A stretch of 14,724 nucleotides of DNA from Candidatus Aminicenantota bacterium (lineage in GTDB: Bacteria > Acidobacteriota > Aminicenantia > UBA2199). This document shows positions 1 to 9,600 of this stretch, piece after piece. Every line of letters starts with the position of its first letter. The stretch's first letter is position 1. The notes under the pieces were generated by a model. The model was not told the origin of the DNA and did not search any database. It saw only the letters and a list, made by a program, of their open reading frames with translations. A program made the translations under genes and the position numbers. The stretch covers positions 1-14,724 of the forward strand of contig JAHELQ010000082.1 of NCBI GenBank assembly GCA_024644125.1. The letters are read 5' to 3'.

Positions 1-1
1 C

Positions 2-3000
2 GATCGCCTCTACACCTTGCAACAAATCGGGCGCATCTGGACCGCCGGCGTCCCAATCGACTGGAGCCGGCTATTCAAAAACTCCAGACCCGCAAAACTC
101 CATCTCCCAACTTATCCGTTCAAACGTAAACGATTCGGAATTGGCGTTGATATCACACCCATCAGCCGGAGGACGAAGAATGGATCGGCGGCGATTGTCA
201 AGAATCCCAGGATGGAACAGTGGTTTTATATCCCCTCCTGGAAGCGGGCGATTAGGAGAGCGAACCCTCTTGCGAAACAAGCGAGCGATGAGACTGTGCT
301 CTTGCTGGCGTCGAGCGAAGGCTTCATCGCTGATTTTGGGGAAGAACTCAAAAGGTCAGGCCGGACAGTGATGACGGTTTGCAAAGGCGATCGCTTCCAC
401 TGGGATGCGCAGGATCGATTCGTTATCGATCCCAGCGAACTGGCGTCGTACGATTCTTTGTTCGAGAGCCTCGACTCCAATGGAATAATTCCAACGCGCA
501 TTATACACGCCTGGGGGCTGGCGAATGATACTTCCTGTGTCGATATCGGCGATCCGGTATCGGCGGTCGGCGGAGGCCAGCCTTATTTAATGGATAGTTT
601 TTACAGTATTTTATTATTGGTCAAAGCGATTGTTCGACGCCGATGGCATCATCCGCTTCAATTGGATGTGGCGACCTGCGGCGTGTACGACGTCACCGGA
701 AATGAACGTCTCTTCCCTCACAACGCTCCGGCTTCGGGGTTGTTGAGGGTGATTCCCCAGGAAAACCCGAACATTCACTGCCGGATGATCGATGTGGATA
801 TGCCGGTGGGGAACCAACCGGCGGCCCAGTGGGTCGAGCGGTTGATTCGCGAGGTGACCGGGAGCGCGAGCGATCCGGTTGTGGCGTTGCGAGGGAAACA
901 TCGTTGGATCCAGGACTTCCAGCAGTCGCCATTTAACCGGGAGGCGGAACTCTTGCTGAAAAAACAGGGTGTATACCTAATAACCGGCGGTCTGGGAGAT
1001 ATTGGTATGATTCTTGCAGAACGATTAACGGAGGATTTCGTAGCCAGGCTGGCGCTGGTTGGGAGATCGGCGTTTCCCGCCCGGGAAAAATGGGATGAAT
1101 GGCTCGAAGAACATTCGGCTGAGGAAAGGATTGGTCGCGTCATCCGCGCAATCCTGAAGATGGAGTCGAACGGGGCTCGGGTGGAGGTTTTGCAAGCGGA
1201 TGTAGCTAACCGCGATCAAATGAACGCTGTGATGGATTGGATCGATTCCGAGTTTGGAGTTCTCGACGGCGTCATCCATTCGGCGGGCATCGTCGGCGAC
1301 AAAAACTTCCGGTCCCTGGCCGATGTGACCTTCGATGAATGCGCGGAACAATTCAGGGCAAAAGTTTCCGGCGCGCTGGTTCTGGCGGATTTGTTGCGGG
1401 ATCGCGACTATGATTTTTGTCTTCTGATGTCCTCCACTTCGGCGGTGTTGGGGGGGCTGGGGTTCGGGGCCTACGCGTCCGCCAATTGTTTTTTAGACGC
1501 TATGGCGATTGCCTGCTGCCGCGACGGGGGAAAACCCTGGATCAGTGTAAATTGGGACGGGTGGCAACTTCCAGGCGCAGTCGAATCCCTGGCTGCCGAC
1601 AGGAGGTTGGGGGCTTCTATCGCGTCGCTCGCCATGACTCCCGATGAAGGCTTCGATGTGTTTCAGAGGGTGTTGGATCCGGGATTCTCAGGCCAGGTGA
1701 TTCAGTCGGCAGGGGATTTGATGGCGAGGATGTCTCGCTGGGGACAGGTGAATGAGGAAGATGACGAACCTGCACCGGCAATTGGAAGCCAAATCTCGAC
1801 ATACGGCCGCCCGCGACCCCGGTTGCAGACTCCGTTCGTCCAGCCCGAAGGACAGGTGCAACAAACGTTGGCAGATATCTGGGCCAATGTGTTGGGTTTT
1901 GACCGGGTGGGAGCCGAAGACAACTTCTTTGAATTGGGGGGTGACTCGTTGAAAGCGGTCATCGTCACCTCCCGCATCCAGAAGGAACTCAAAGTGAAGG
2001 TTTCCCTCAAAGATTTTTTCCAGGAGCCGACAATTACCGCGCTGGGCCGTAGTGTTGATCGCGAAGGGGAGGTAGATACTGTTGTTCCGGCGGCGGAAAA
2101 AATGGATTATTACCCCCTGTCTCCGGTGCAGGAACGGATGGCGTTGCTCCATAGAATGGAGCCTGAGAGCGTCGCGTACAATCTCCCCACCGCCTGCCGC
2201 TTGAAGGGGAGGCTCGATCTTGAACGGTTAGAAGAAGCGTTCGCGCGGTTGATCGCCCGTCATGAAAGCTTGAGAACATCATTCCATGATGCTGAAGAAG
2301 GGATCGTGCAACGGATTCACCCTTTTGTCGAATTCAGGATTGAATACCTGGGTGAGGACAACGAAGCGCGGTTCGAGAATATGGTAAAACCATTCGATCT
2401 GGCGTGCCCGGCACTGGTCCGGGCCATTGTGCGCAAAACAGTGGAGGAGGAACATCTTCTGCTCGTAGACATGCCCCACATTGTGTCCGACGGGACCTCT
2501 ATGGCGGTGATGATGAAGGAATTGCTGGATATTTATAGAGGGCGATCATTGCCTTCCAAATTGGTGGATTACAAAGATATCGCGGTGTGGCGGCGAAGCG
2601 AAGGACAGCTACAGGTCATCGCCGGCCACGAGGCTTTCTGGAGGAGTGAATTGACAGGCGAACTACCAGCGCTGAATCTGCCCCTTGATTTCCCGAGACC
2701 TCCGCGGCAGAGCTTTGAAGGGAATTTAGTGCAATTTTTGTGGGACAGAGACACGGCTTCCGGTTTGAAACAATTGGCACAACAAGAGGAGGCAACGCTC
2801 TTCATGACGCTGCTATCCATTTATTCCATTTTATTGTCAAAACTCAGCGGCCAGGAAGAGATCCTGCTCGGTACGCCCTCCGCCGGGCGGCAGCATCCAG
2901 AGCTTCTGGGAATTGTGGGAATGTTTATCAACACCGTTGTCTTGAGACAGTTTCCCGGGGGGAGTCTCACCTTCCGGGATTTTTTAGCGAGTGTCAAGTC

Positions 3001-6000
3001 CCGTACTCTGGCTGCGTTGGAGCATCAGGATTTCCCTTTTGAAAAGATTGTGGAGATGACCGGGGGCGCCGGCGACCACAGCCGTAATCCAATTTTCGAC
3101 GCGGTATTCGTCCTACAAAACATCGGAGTTCCGAAGATGGCGATTCCCGGTCTTGCCATGGAGGCGTTTCCGGTGGATTCCAAAACCTCCAAATTCGATC
3201 TTACCATGCGGGTGGAAGAGCGGGATGACGGCTTGCTGGCGTATCTGGAATATTGCACTCGCCTATTCGATGAGTCCACGATTAGACGTTGGGCCGGCTA
3301 TATCCGCCGCATCGCAAAGGCGGTTCTGCGGCAGCCGGACATCCGCTTGCGGGAGATCGAGATAATGGAGGAGGCGGAGAAGGAGTGGTTGCTTCATGAA
3401 TTGAACGATACTGCCGCCGGTTACCCGCGGGCGGAGACCATTCAAAGTTTGTTCCAGCGGCAGGCGTCGGAATGGGAGCATGCCGTAGCTCTGGTCGGCC
3501 CCGGTTCCCCTGGCTACGAAGGGGATGATATGACGCAACTGGCCTACGGGCAGTTGAACCTCGACGCCAATGCCGTGGCCCGGCGATTGCGGGAGAGGGG
3601 GACGGGTGCCGGATGTATTGTTGCCTTGATTTTGGATCGCCATGTGGATATGATGATGGCGATATTGGGCGTTCTCAAGGCCGGCGGTGTGTATTTGCCG
3701 TTGGATCCGTCGCTTCCGAAGGAACGGATCGATTATATGCTCACGGATAGCGGCGCCAGGGTTGTGATCTCCAATAAATGTGTATCCGCGGCAGACGAGA
3801 TCGATGATTGCCTGCTTCTATCGATGGAAGATCGCGTAGCTGCGGGAGAGGATGCTCTCGATCCGGCTTCGGCATCGATAGCTAACGACCCTGCGTACGT
3901 GATTTATACCTCAGGCACCACCGGTAAACCAAAAGGAGTGATGATCGAACACCGGAACGTGGTGCGCTTGCTATTCAATGATCGCGACCTGTTTGATTTT
4001 TCCGAGCGAGATGTCTGGACGATGTTTCATTCGTATTGTTTTGATTTTTCCGTCTGGGAGATGTACGGCGCCCTCCTGAAGGGCGGGAAGCTGGTGATGG
4101 TGCCGCAAATGACCGCCCGCGACAGCGGGTCTTTTCTAGCGTTGCTGCGGCGGCAGTCTGTGACCATTTTGAATCAGACGCCGTCGGCGTTTTATAGTCT
4201 GGCGGCGGAAATCGTTCGCCGGCCGGATGCCGGTTTGCCAGTGCGTATGGTGATCTTCGGCGGCGAAGCGTTACAACCGGCGCGCCTCAAAGAGTGGGCC
4301 CTGCGCTATCCGCAGGCGCGGTTGGTGAATATGTACGGCATCACCGAGACAACGGTCCATGTCACCTACAAGGAGATCGGGCCTGAGGAGATCGCGGGGA
4401 ATGTCAGTAATATCGGCGGGCCCATCCCCACTCTTTCTTGTTATGCGCTGGACCGGCACGGCGATCTCTGTCCCACCGGCGTGACGGGGGAATTGACGGT
4501 GGGGGGCGACGGGGTCGGGCGCGGTTATTTGAACCGGCCGGAATTGACCCATGAGAAGTTTGTGACTCTCGATCATATATCGCCGGCTTCGCGGTTGTAC
4601 CGCTCGGGCGATCTGGCGCGGGTGCTCGCTAACGGCGATATGGAATATTTGGGGCGCAGCGACCATCAGGTGAAAATTCGCGGTTTCAGGATCGAGTTGG
4701 GGGAAATCGAGAGCCGTCTCCTGTCGCATGAGGACATCAAAGAGGCGATTGTACTGGCGCGGGCCAACGGGGGAAGCGAGTTATCCCTCTGCGCCTATTA
4801 CGTGCCCCGGCCGGATTCATGTCTTCAAGACGCGCCCGCCGTGTTGCGGGAATATTTGCGATCCTGTCTTCCAGAATACATGGTGCCGTCCTATTTCGTT
4901 GAATTGGCGGAAATCCCCTTGACCGGCAACGGTAAGGTCGATCGACGCTCGCTGCCCGCGCCTGGGGCGCCCAAAACGAAGGCGTCCTTACGCCCACGCA
5001 ACCGGGTGGAACACATTCTAGCCGGGATTTGGGGCGCCGTTTTGAATATGGACGCGGACCAGGTGGGTATCGACGACAACTTCTTCGATTTGGGCGGCCA
5101 TTCACTCAAGGCAACATTGGCGGTACAGCGGATTTACAAGGAACTGGGCGTCGAGATCGCCCTCCGCGAAATGTTCCGCACCCCGACGATCCGGAATCTC
5201 GCAGCCTGGATTCAGGATGCGATGATCGCTGGGACCCATGGCGCGGGGGCAGGCGCCGGTTCAAATTGCATATCGCTCCCTCCAGCGGAGGAGAAAGAAT
5301 ATTATCCTTTGTTACCTGGGCAAAAGGGGATTTTCTTTCTTCATAAACTTCAACATATCGGGTGTAGCTACAATATTCCCGCGGCGTTCCGGCTTGAGGG
5401 AGATATCGATCTGGAGAAGCTGAAACAGGCGTTCAATGAATTGGTGGCGAGACATCCCTCTTTGCGCACATCGTTTTATACTGTGAAGAATCAACCTGTA
5501 CAAAGAATCGAGAAGAATGTCGAGTTCAAGATTCAGCTATTGGAGAATTGTGAACGAGAATCAGAGGCGATTCGTTCTTTTATCCGGCCCTTTGATCTGT
5601 CTAAAGCGCCGCTAATCAGGATCGGTCTCTCGGAACCCTTGAATGGGCATCGGTTACTGGTGATCGATCTGCACCATATTGTGGCCGATGGTATGTCGCT
5701 GCGGATTTTGGTGGAAGAGTTTATGCGCCTGTACAGTGGGGAAGAATTGAATGAATTGCCAGCGAGAGTTGTGGATATGGCAGAATGGTGGGCGAAAGAA
5801 GGGAAGCGGCTCTGGCGGGAAAAGCATGAGGAGTTCTGGCTCGGTGAATTTACCAATGGTGTGCCGGTATTGGCGTTGCCTCTCGATTTTGGGCGGCCCG
5901 ATATTAAGCAGTTTGCAGGAGGGATTGTTGCGTGTCGCCTGGAGACTGAGCTCAAGGAAGCGTTGATCCGGTTTGCCAACGAACGGAACGTAACCTTGTT

Positions 6001-6622
6001 TAACGTGATGATGGCGGTATTTTTTATACTATTGGCGCGACTGAGCGGGCGGGAACATGTGATCGCAGGCACTGTTACCGCTGGACGGGATCATTGGCAA
6101 TATCAACCTCTGATTGGTATGTTCGCCAGGACTCTTCCGATTGTATGCCCGGTGCCTGGCGAGGGACGGCTCGATGATTTGATACAGGACATTCATCGAC
6201 GCTCTATTCAAGCGTTCCAACATCAGGATGTGGATTTGGAAGAGTTGATTGACCGTTTAGGGATACGAAAAGAACTCGGCAGAAATCCGTTATTTGATGT
6301 GATGATGGTGTTTCAAAACATGGATATCCCGGACTTGCAGCTTCCTGGAATGGATATCGTCCCGGTCAGGGTGGAGGTTGAGGCAGCGAAATTTGATTTA
6401 ACTTTGTTTGTGGAAGAGCATGATGAAAGCATATTGTGCAATTTTGACTATAATTCATGTCTTTTCCGCCGGGATACTGTGGAGAAGATGGCGGGTTATT
6501 TCGAAGAACTGTTGCGGCAGGCAATTGATTGCCCGGAATTGGATGTGAATGATATGAATATAGGGACCCTGGAACGTCATGCCTGGCAAGAGGGGTTCGA
6601 TGATGATTTAGAAAATGAGTGA
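2..6622 (+). CDS. Hybrid PKS-NRPS, 5'-truncated: (KS-AT)-KR-ACP-C-A(Thr)-PCP-C
   Basis: This is a cytosolic assembly-line enzyme, open at the 5' edge; 2206 residues are visible and the real start lies upstream. The reading frame is already inside a post-acyltransferase linker, shown by an LPTYPFKRKR signature at 104-133, so a KS-AT half is expected just outside. The visible order is KR, ACP (GGDSL), C, A, PCP (GGHSL), C. The KR follows the linker directly with no DH or ER, so the polyketide module should leave a beta-hydroxy group. That chain is then joined to threonine. The protein ends in a C domain with no A or PCP after it, so its acceptor must be loaded on the next protein. The C-terminal tail is acidic (DDDLENE). 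The stop is followed after 30 bp by the next NRPS gene. Reading as an NRPS/PKS is certain; the exact product is not known. Confidence 0.97.
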   Translation, partial: DRLYTLQQIGRIWTAGVPIDWSRLFKNSRPAKLHLPTYPFKRKRFGIGVDITPISRRTKNGSAAIVKNPRMEQWFYIPSWKRAIRRANPLAKQASDETVLLLASSEGFIADFGEELKRSGRTVMTVCKGDRFHWDAQDRFVIDPSELASYDSLFESLDSNGIIPTRIIHAWGLANDTSCVDIGDPVSAVGGGQPYLMDSFYSILLLVKAIVRRRWHHPLQLDVATCGVYDVTGNERLFPHNAPASGLLRVIPQENPNIHCRMIDVDMPVGNQPAAQWVERLIREVTGSASDPVVALRGKHRWIQDFQQSPFNREAELLLKKQGVYLITGGLGDIGMILAERLTEDFVARLALVGRSAFPAREKWDEWLEEHSAEERIGRVIRAILKMESNGARVEVLQADVANRDQMNAVMDWIDSEFGVLDGVIHSAGIVGDKNFRSLADVTFDECAEQFRAKVSGALVLADLLRDRDYDFCLLMSSTSAVLGGLGFGAYASANCFLDAMAIACCRDGGKPWISVNWDGWQLPGAVESLAADRRLGASIASLAMTPDEGFDVFQRVLDPGFSGQVIQSAGDLMARMSRWGQVNEEDDEPAPAIGSQISTYGRPRPRLQTPFVQPEGQVQQTLADIWANVLGFDRVGAEDNFFELGGDSLKAVIVTSRIQKELKVKVSLKDFFQEPTITALGRSVDREGEVDTVVPAAEKMDYYPLSPVQERMALLHRMEPESVAYNLPTACRLKGRLDLERLEEAFARLIARHESLRTSFHDAEEGIVQRIHPFVEFRIEYLGEDNEARFENMVKPFDLACPALVRAIVRKTVEEEHLLLVDMPHIVSDGTSMAVMMKELLDIYRGRSLPSKLVDYKDIAVWRRSEGQLQVIAGHEAFWRSELTGELPALNLPLDFPRPPRQSFEGNLVQFLWDRDTASGLKQLAQQEEATLFMTLLSIYSILLSKLSGQEEILLGTPSAGRQHPELLGIVGMFINTVVLRQFPGGSLTFRDFLASVKSRTLAALEHQDFPFEKIVEMTGGAGDHSRNPIFDAVFVLQNIGVPKMAIPGLAMEAFPVDSKTSKFDLTMRVEERDDGLLAYLEYCTRLFDESTIRRWAGYIRRIAKAVLRQPDIRLREIEIMEEAEKEWLLHELNDTAAGYPRAETIQSLFQRQASEWEHAVALVGPGSPGYEGDDMTQLAYGQLNLDANAVARRLRERGTGAGCIVALILDRHVDMMMAILGVLKAGGVYLPLDPSLPKERIDYMLTDSGARVVISNKCVSAADEIDDCLLLSMEDRVAAGEDALDPASASIANDPAYVIYTSGTTGKPKGVMIEHRNVVRLLFNDRDLFDFSERDVWTMFHSYCFDFSVWEMYGALLKGGKLVMVPQMTARDSGSFLALLRRQSVTILNQTPSAFYSLAAEIVRRPDAGLPVRMVIFGGEALQPARLKEWALRYPQARLVNMYGITETTVHVTYKEIGPEEIAGNVSNIGGPIPTLSCYALDRHGDLCPTGVTGELTVGGDGVGRGYLNRPELTHEKFVTLDHISPASRLYRSGDLARVLANGDMEYLGRSDHQVKIRGFRIELGEIESRLLSHEDIKEAIVLARANGGSELSLCAYYVPRPDSCLQDAPAVLREYLRSCLPEYMVPSYFVELAEIPLTGNGKVDRRSLPAPGAPKTKASLRPRNRVEHILAGIWGAVLNMDADQVGIDDNFFDLGGHSLKATLAVQRIYKELGVEIALREMFRTPTIRNLAAWIQDAMIAGTHGAGAGAGSNCISLPPAEEKEYYPLLPGQKGIFFLHKLQHIGCSYNIPAAFRLEGDIDLEKLKQAFNELVARHPSLRTSFYTVKNQPVQRIEKNVEFKIQLLENCERESEAIRSFIRPFDLSKAPLIRIGLSEPLNGHRLLVIDLHHIVADGMSLRILVEEFMRLYSGEELNELPARVVDMAEWWAKEGKRLWREKHEEFWLGEFTNGVPVLALPLDFGRPDIKQFAGGIVACRLETELKEALIRFANERNVTLFNVMMAVFFILLARLSGREHVIAGTVTAGRDHWQYQPLIGMFARTLPIVCPVPGEGRLDDLIQDIHRRSIQAFQHQDVDLEELIDRLGIRKELGRNPLFDVMMVFQNMDIPDLQLPGMDIVPVRVEVEAAKFDLTLFVEEHDESILCNFDYNSCLFRRDTVEKMAGYFEELLRQAIDCPELDVNDMNIGTLERHAWQEGFDDDLENE
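215..1740 (+). other. Ketoreductase (KR) domain, structural plus catalytic halves
   Basis: This NADPH-dependent SDR-type domain reduces the beta-keto group on the ACP-bound chain. The structural half runs from about 215. The catalytic half carries the nucleotide-binding motif TGGLGDIG at 983-1006 and the expected active-site residues: Lys (codon 1361), Ser (SSTS, from 1430), Tyr (codon 1472) and Asn (codon 1484). The domain therefore looks functional. At the LDD stereo-motif position it has VGD, keeping the last Asp, and it lacks the Trp typical of A-type domains before the Tyr. I tentatively infer a B-type KR. That stereochemical inference is weak; the KR assignment is strong. Confidence 0.93.
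1853..2047 (+). other. Acyl carrier protein (ACP) of the PKS module
   Basis: This carrier domain holds the polyketide intermediate on a phosphopantetheine arm. The attachment serine is in LGGDSL, codon 1946-1948. The GGDSL form and the following helix look more like a peptidyl carrier than a classical PKS ACP, as often seen where a PKS module feeds an NRPS module on the same protein. Confidence 0.92.
2108..3370 (+). other. Condensation domain C1 (PKS-to-Thr junction), Pro in the HHxxxDG motif
   Basis: This C domain should form the amide between the beta-hydroxyacyl-ACP and threonyl-PCP. Visible core motifs are C1 YYPLSPVQERM, C2 RHESLRTSF, C4 YKDIAVW, C5 VGMFINT, C6 HQDFPFE and C7 (SRNPIF). 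The catalytic motif reads PHIVSDG (2474-2494): the second, catalytic His (codon 2477) is present but the first His is Pro (codon CCC). From 3182 onward the C-terminal tail is essentially identical to that of the third C domain in the window, because of the long repeat. Confidence 0.93.
3182..5194 (+). repeat. 2013-bp direct repeat, copy 1
   Basis: A line-by-line comparison shows this stretch recurs at 9494-11506 (offset 6312 bp, same strand, same frame). I found only two differences, A4996/C11308 and A5104/C11416; both are third-codon positions and silent (Pro, Ser). It covers the C-domain tail from the TSKFDL segment, the linker, the entire Thr A domain and nearly all of the PCP. Flanking sequence diverges abruptly on both sides. 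Confidence 0.97.
3438..5215 (+). other. Threonine adenylation domain plus PCP (first copy)
   Basis: This unit activates an amino acid as its adenylate and loads it on the following PCP. The A3 motif YTSGTTGKPKG is at 3905-3937, A5 NMYGITE at 4328-4348, A7 YRSGD and A10 NGK at 4928-4936. Aligning by eye to the GrsA pocket gives D (4043), F (4046), W (4055), N (4172), I (4253), G (4259), M (4331), V (4355), H (4358) and K (4934). This is DFWNIGMVHK, the established code for threonine. The PCP serine is in GGHSL, codon 5102-5104. Nearly all of it lies in the 2013-bp repeat. Confidence 0.93.
5303..6600 (+). other. Terminal condensation domain C2 of the first protein
   Basis: This is a complete C domain at the protein's C terminus. 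It has YYPLLPGQKG (C1-like), RHPSLRTSF, an intact HHIVADG (5672-5692), IGMFART in place of the usual GxFVNT, HQDVDLEEL and GRNPLFD. It should take the Thr-bound chain as donor. No A or PCP follows before the stop, so the acceptor must come from the A-PCP at the start of the next protein. I see no epimerisation-domain features. Confidence 0.92.
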
Positions 6623-6640
6623 CACTCGGGAAAATTATGC

Positions 6641-6647
6641 GAAGGAG
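6641..6647 (+). promoter_or_regulatory. Ribosome binding site for the second NRPS gene
   Basis: GAAGGAG lies 5 nt before the ATG at 6653, inside the 30-bp gap. This strong Shine-Dalgarno site supports that start and independent translation initiation within one transcript. Confidence 0.85.
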
Positions 6648-6652
6648 ATATC

Positions 6653-9600
6653 ATGGAAAAAGGAGCAAGGATTTTTCAGCATTACTTAAAAAGAAATTTG
6701 GATAGAAACTCTGAATTGACGGCCATCGCGCGTGGGGATACATCGATGAGCTACCGGCAGTTGCAGGCGTTGTCGAATCGAATTACCAGGGTGTTGTTGA
6801 ACAGGAAGATCGCAGTTGGAGCGCATATCGGCATCATGATGGGCGACAAGGTCAATGTGATCCTCTCTATCCTGGGAATCTTGAATGCGCGATGTGTGTT
6901 TGTGTTTCTCGATCCCACTCTTCCAGAGGAACGGATAAAAGGGATGATAAACCGCGTGGATATCGAGTTACTACTGCGTGACGAGGCGATTGAGTTTCGG
7001 ATACCCGGTAACATTTCAACTCTCTGCATTGAAGAACTTTTGCAAGAATATGAAGGCATGGACGGCGGTTTGCCTGAGATCCCCTATGATCCGGAAGACG
7101 CCATCTATATTTATTTTACTTCCGGGACTTCCGGTATGCCCAAAGCTATTCTCGGCAAAAATAAGAGTCTACAGCATTTTATCGAATGGGAAATCGAGGC
7201 CTTCGGCTTCACAGGGGGGAGCCGGTTCAGCCAATTGGTGCATCCGGGGTTTGACGCTTTTTTACGGGATATGTTTACCCCTCTTTGTTGCGGAGGAACT
7301 ATTTGTATGCCCGAAGAAAAAGATATTTCCGAAGGGGCCGGGGCGTTATGCCGCTGGTTGGACCGGTCGGAAATTAACGCTGTGCATACTGTCCCGTCTT
7401 TGTTCCGCATGATATGTCTGTATCACGATCTGCAAAAATCAATGTTCCGCAACCTGAATTGGGTGATTTTGTCTGGAGAAAAAATCGAAATTTCTGTGCT
7501 TTCTCATTGGTACGACGTGATCGGTGAGCGGACGAAAATCGTCAATTTTTATGGCTCCACCGAGACCACCATGGTCAAGGCCTTCCATATTATCGGTAAA
7601 GATGATCTTGAACGGGTAAGGATTCCAGTGGGCAAACCCATAAAAGGAGCTAGAATATTGATACTGGATCAACGAATGAAGGCCTGCCCGCCGCTGGTCC
7701 CCGGTGAGATTTTTATTCGTACCCCTTATGCCACCCATGGCTATTACAAGGAAGATGAGCTGAATCAAAGGCTCTCCATTCCCAATCCATTGTCCGGTAA
7801 TCCTGCGGACCGGGTATTCAGAACAGGTGATATGGGGAGGTTTTTACAAGACGGCACCATTGATTTGTTGGGAAGAATCGATCGTCAGATCAAACTTCGC
7901 GGCATCCGGGTGGAGCTGGAGGAGATCGAGGCGGTGATGAAAGGTTGCCCGGGGATTGACCAGGTGGTGGCGGATGTACGTGAAATAGGCTTGAACAATA
8001 GATTGTTATGTGCTTATATTACTTCTCGCAATGGCGGCGGCGAAGATTTGACGGCGCGGTTGAGGGCGTTTTGCTCACTGCGGCTTCCGGAAGTGATGGT
8101 GCCTGATCACATTCTGTTATTGGACGAAATTCCCCTCAATTCGAACGGGAAAATAAATTATTCGGCTCTGCCCGGTCCACTGGAGGAGCTTGCGCTGGAG
8201 ATCGAAGCGCCGCAAACGGATGTGGAACGGAAGTTATATACCATTTGGGCAAAGGTGTTGGGAATCGAGAATTTTGGCGTAACGCAATCCTTCTTCCGGT
8301 TGGGGGGGAATTCGCTGAGCGTGTTGTCGTTGCTCTCGTTCATCCACCAGGAATTTGACCGGGAATTATCAGTCAATGAGTTGTTTCAAAAAAACACTAT
8401 CCGGCAGCAAACGGTATTGCTCGGCAATGGCGCGAGTGATTGTTTTCAACCGATTCCGGCTGTCGAGGAAAAGAATTTCTACCCTCTTTCTCCGGCGCAA
8501 GAACGAATGTTTGTGGTTTTCCAGATGGATCCGTCCAGTCTGGCATACAATATTCCAATGGCGTGCAAAATAATTGGCGAACTGGATGAAACTCGATTGC
8601 ATGATGTTTTCAACCGGTTGATTCAGCGGCATCAATGTTTGCGCACATCCTTCGCAAAATCCAACGAGGGCGTGGTTCAACGCATTCGCCCATCGGTCGA
8701 TTGGCGCATCGAAGGCGATGATACGATTCGTCCCTTTGATTTGGAGTCGCCGCCGTTGATACGCGTGGCGGTTCGCAAAATCGGCGAGGCTGAGCATCTT
8801 TTATTCGTGGACATGCATCATATTGTAGCCGACGGTATATCCATGGCCGTGCTGATGAAAGAATTCGCCCAATTATATAGAGGCGAAACCCTACCGGAAC
8901 ATCGGATTGATTATAAAGATTATGCTCTCTGGCGGTGTTCTTCTCCCCAAAAAGAAATAATAGACATGCAGAAGGAGTTCTGGATCAAACAATTGGCAGG
9001 GGAATTACCCCGGTTGAATCTTCCCCTCGATTATCCCCGACCCGGTGTTCGCAGTTTCTCAGGCGATGTGATAAAAATTCAATTTGGAAGCGATGAAGCA
9101 TCCGAGCTTCAACTATTTTCCGCAAATGAAGAGCTTACTCTTCATATGATCTTCCTGTCTATCTATGTCATCCTGCTTTCCAAATTGAGCGGTCAGGAGG
9201 ACATTGTGATTAGTACTCCCGTGTCCGGTCGCAGGCATCCGGAACTTCACGCCATGGTAGGTATGTTTGTCAACACATTGGTTTTAAGGTTTTTTCCCGG
9301 AGGGGATTGCCCGGTCCGAAATTTTTTACATACAGTCAAATCAACGACTCTGGCGGCGCTCGATCATCAGGATGTATCGCTTGAGGTTTTGCTGGACGAC
9401 GTTGAATTCAATGTCTGCTTTGTGACGCAAAATATGAGGATTCCGGAGCTTGATATCCCCGGTCTGCGCCTGGAAGCTCGACATCTAAAGAGAAAAACCT
9501 CCAAATTCGATCTTACCATGCGGGTGGAAGAGCGGGATGACGGCTTGCTGGCGTATCTGGAATATTGCACTCGCCTATTCGATGAGTCCACGATTAGACG

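Noticed and set aside
4271..4729. Minus-strand open frame present in both Thr A domains (also 10583-11041)
   Set aside because: It is duplicated only because the repeat is duplicated, and it is antisense to the A-domain core. There is no support for it as a gene.
3182..5194. Repeat copies considered as an insertion sequence or other mobile element
   Set aside because: The sequence is entirely C-tail/A/PCP coding in frame, with no transposase, no terminal inverted repeats and no target-site duplication visible. Homologous recombination fits better.
5303..6600. Terminal C domains (C2, and C4 at 11582-12870) considered as epimerisation domains
   Set aside because: Both keep condensation-type core motifs after HHxxxDG, such as GRNPLFD in C2 and GMFVNT in C4, and I see no epimerase-specific motifs.
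6623..6652. Terminator or promoter in the intergenic gaps (also 12917-12939)
   Set aside because: The gaps are 30 and 23 bp and mainly hold ribosome binding sites. No stem-loop with a T-run or -35/-10 pair is visible.
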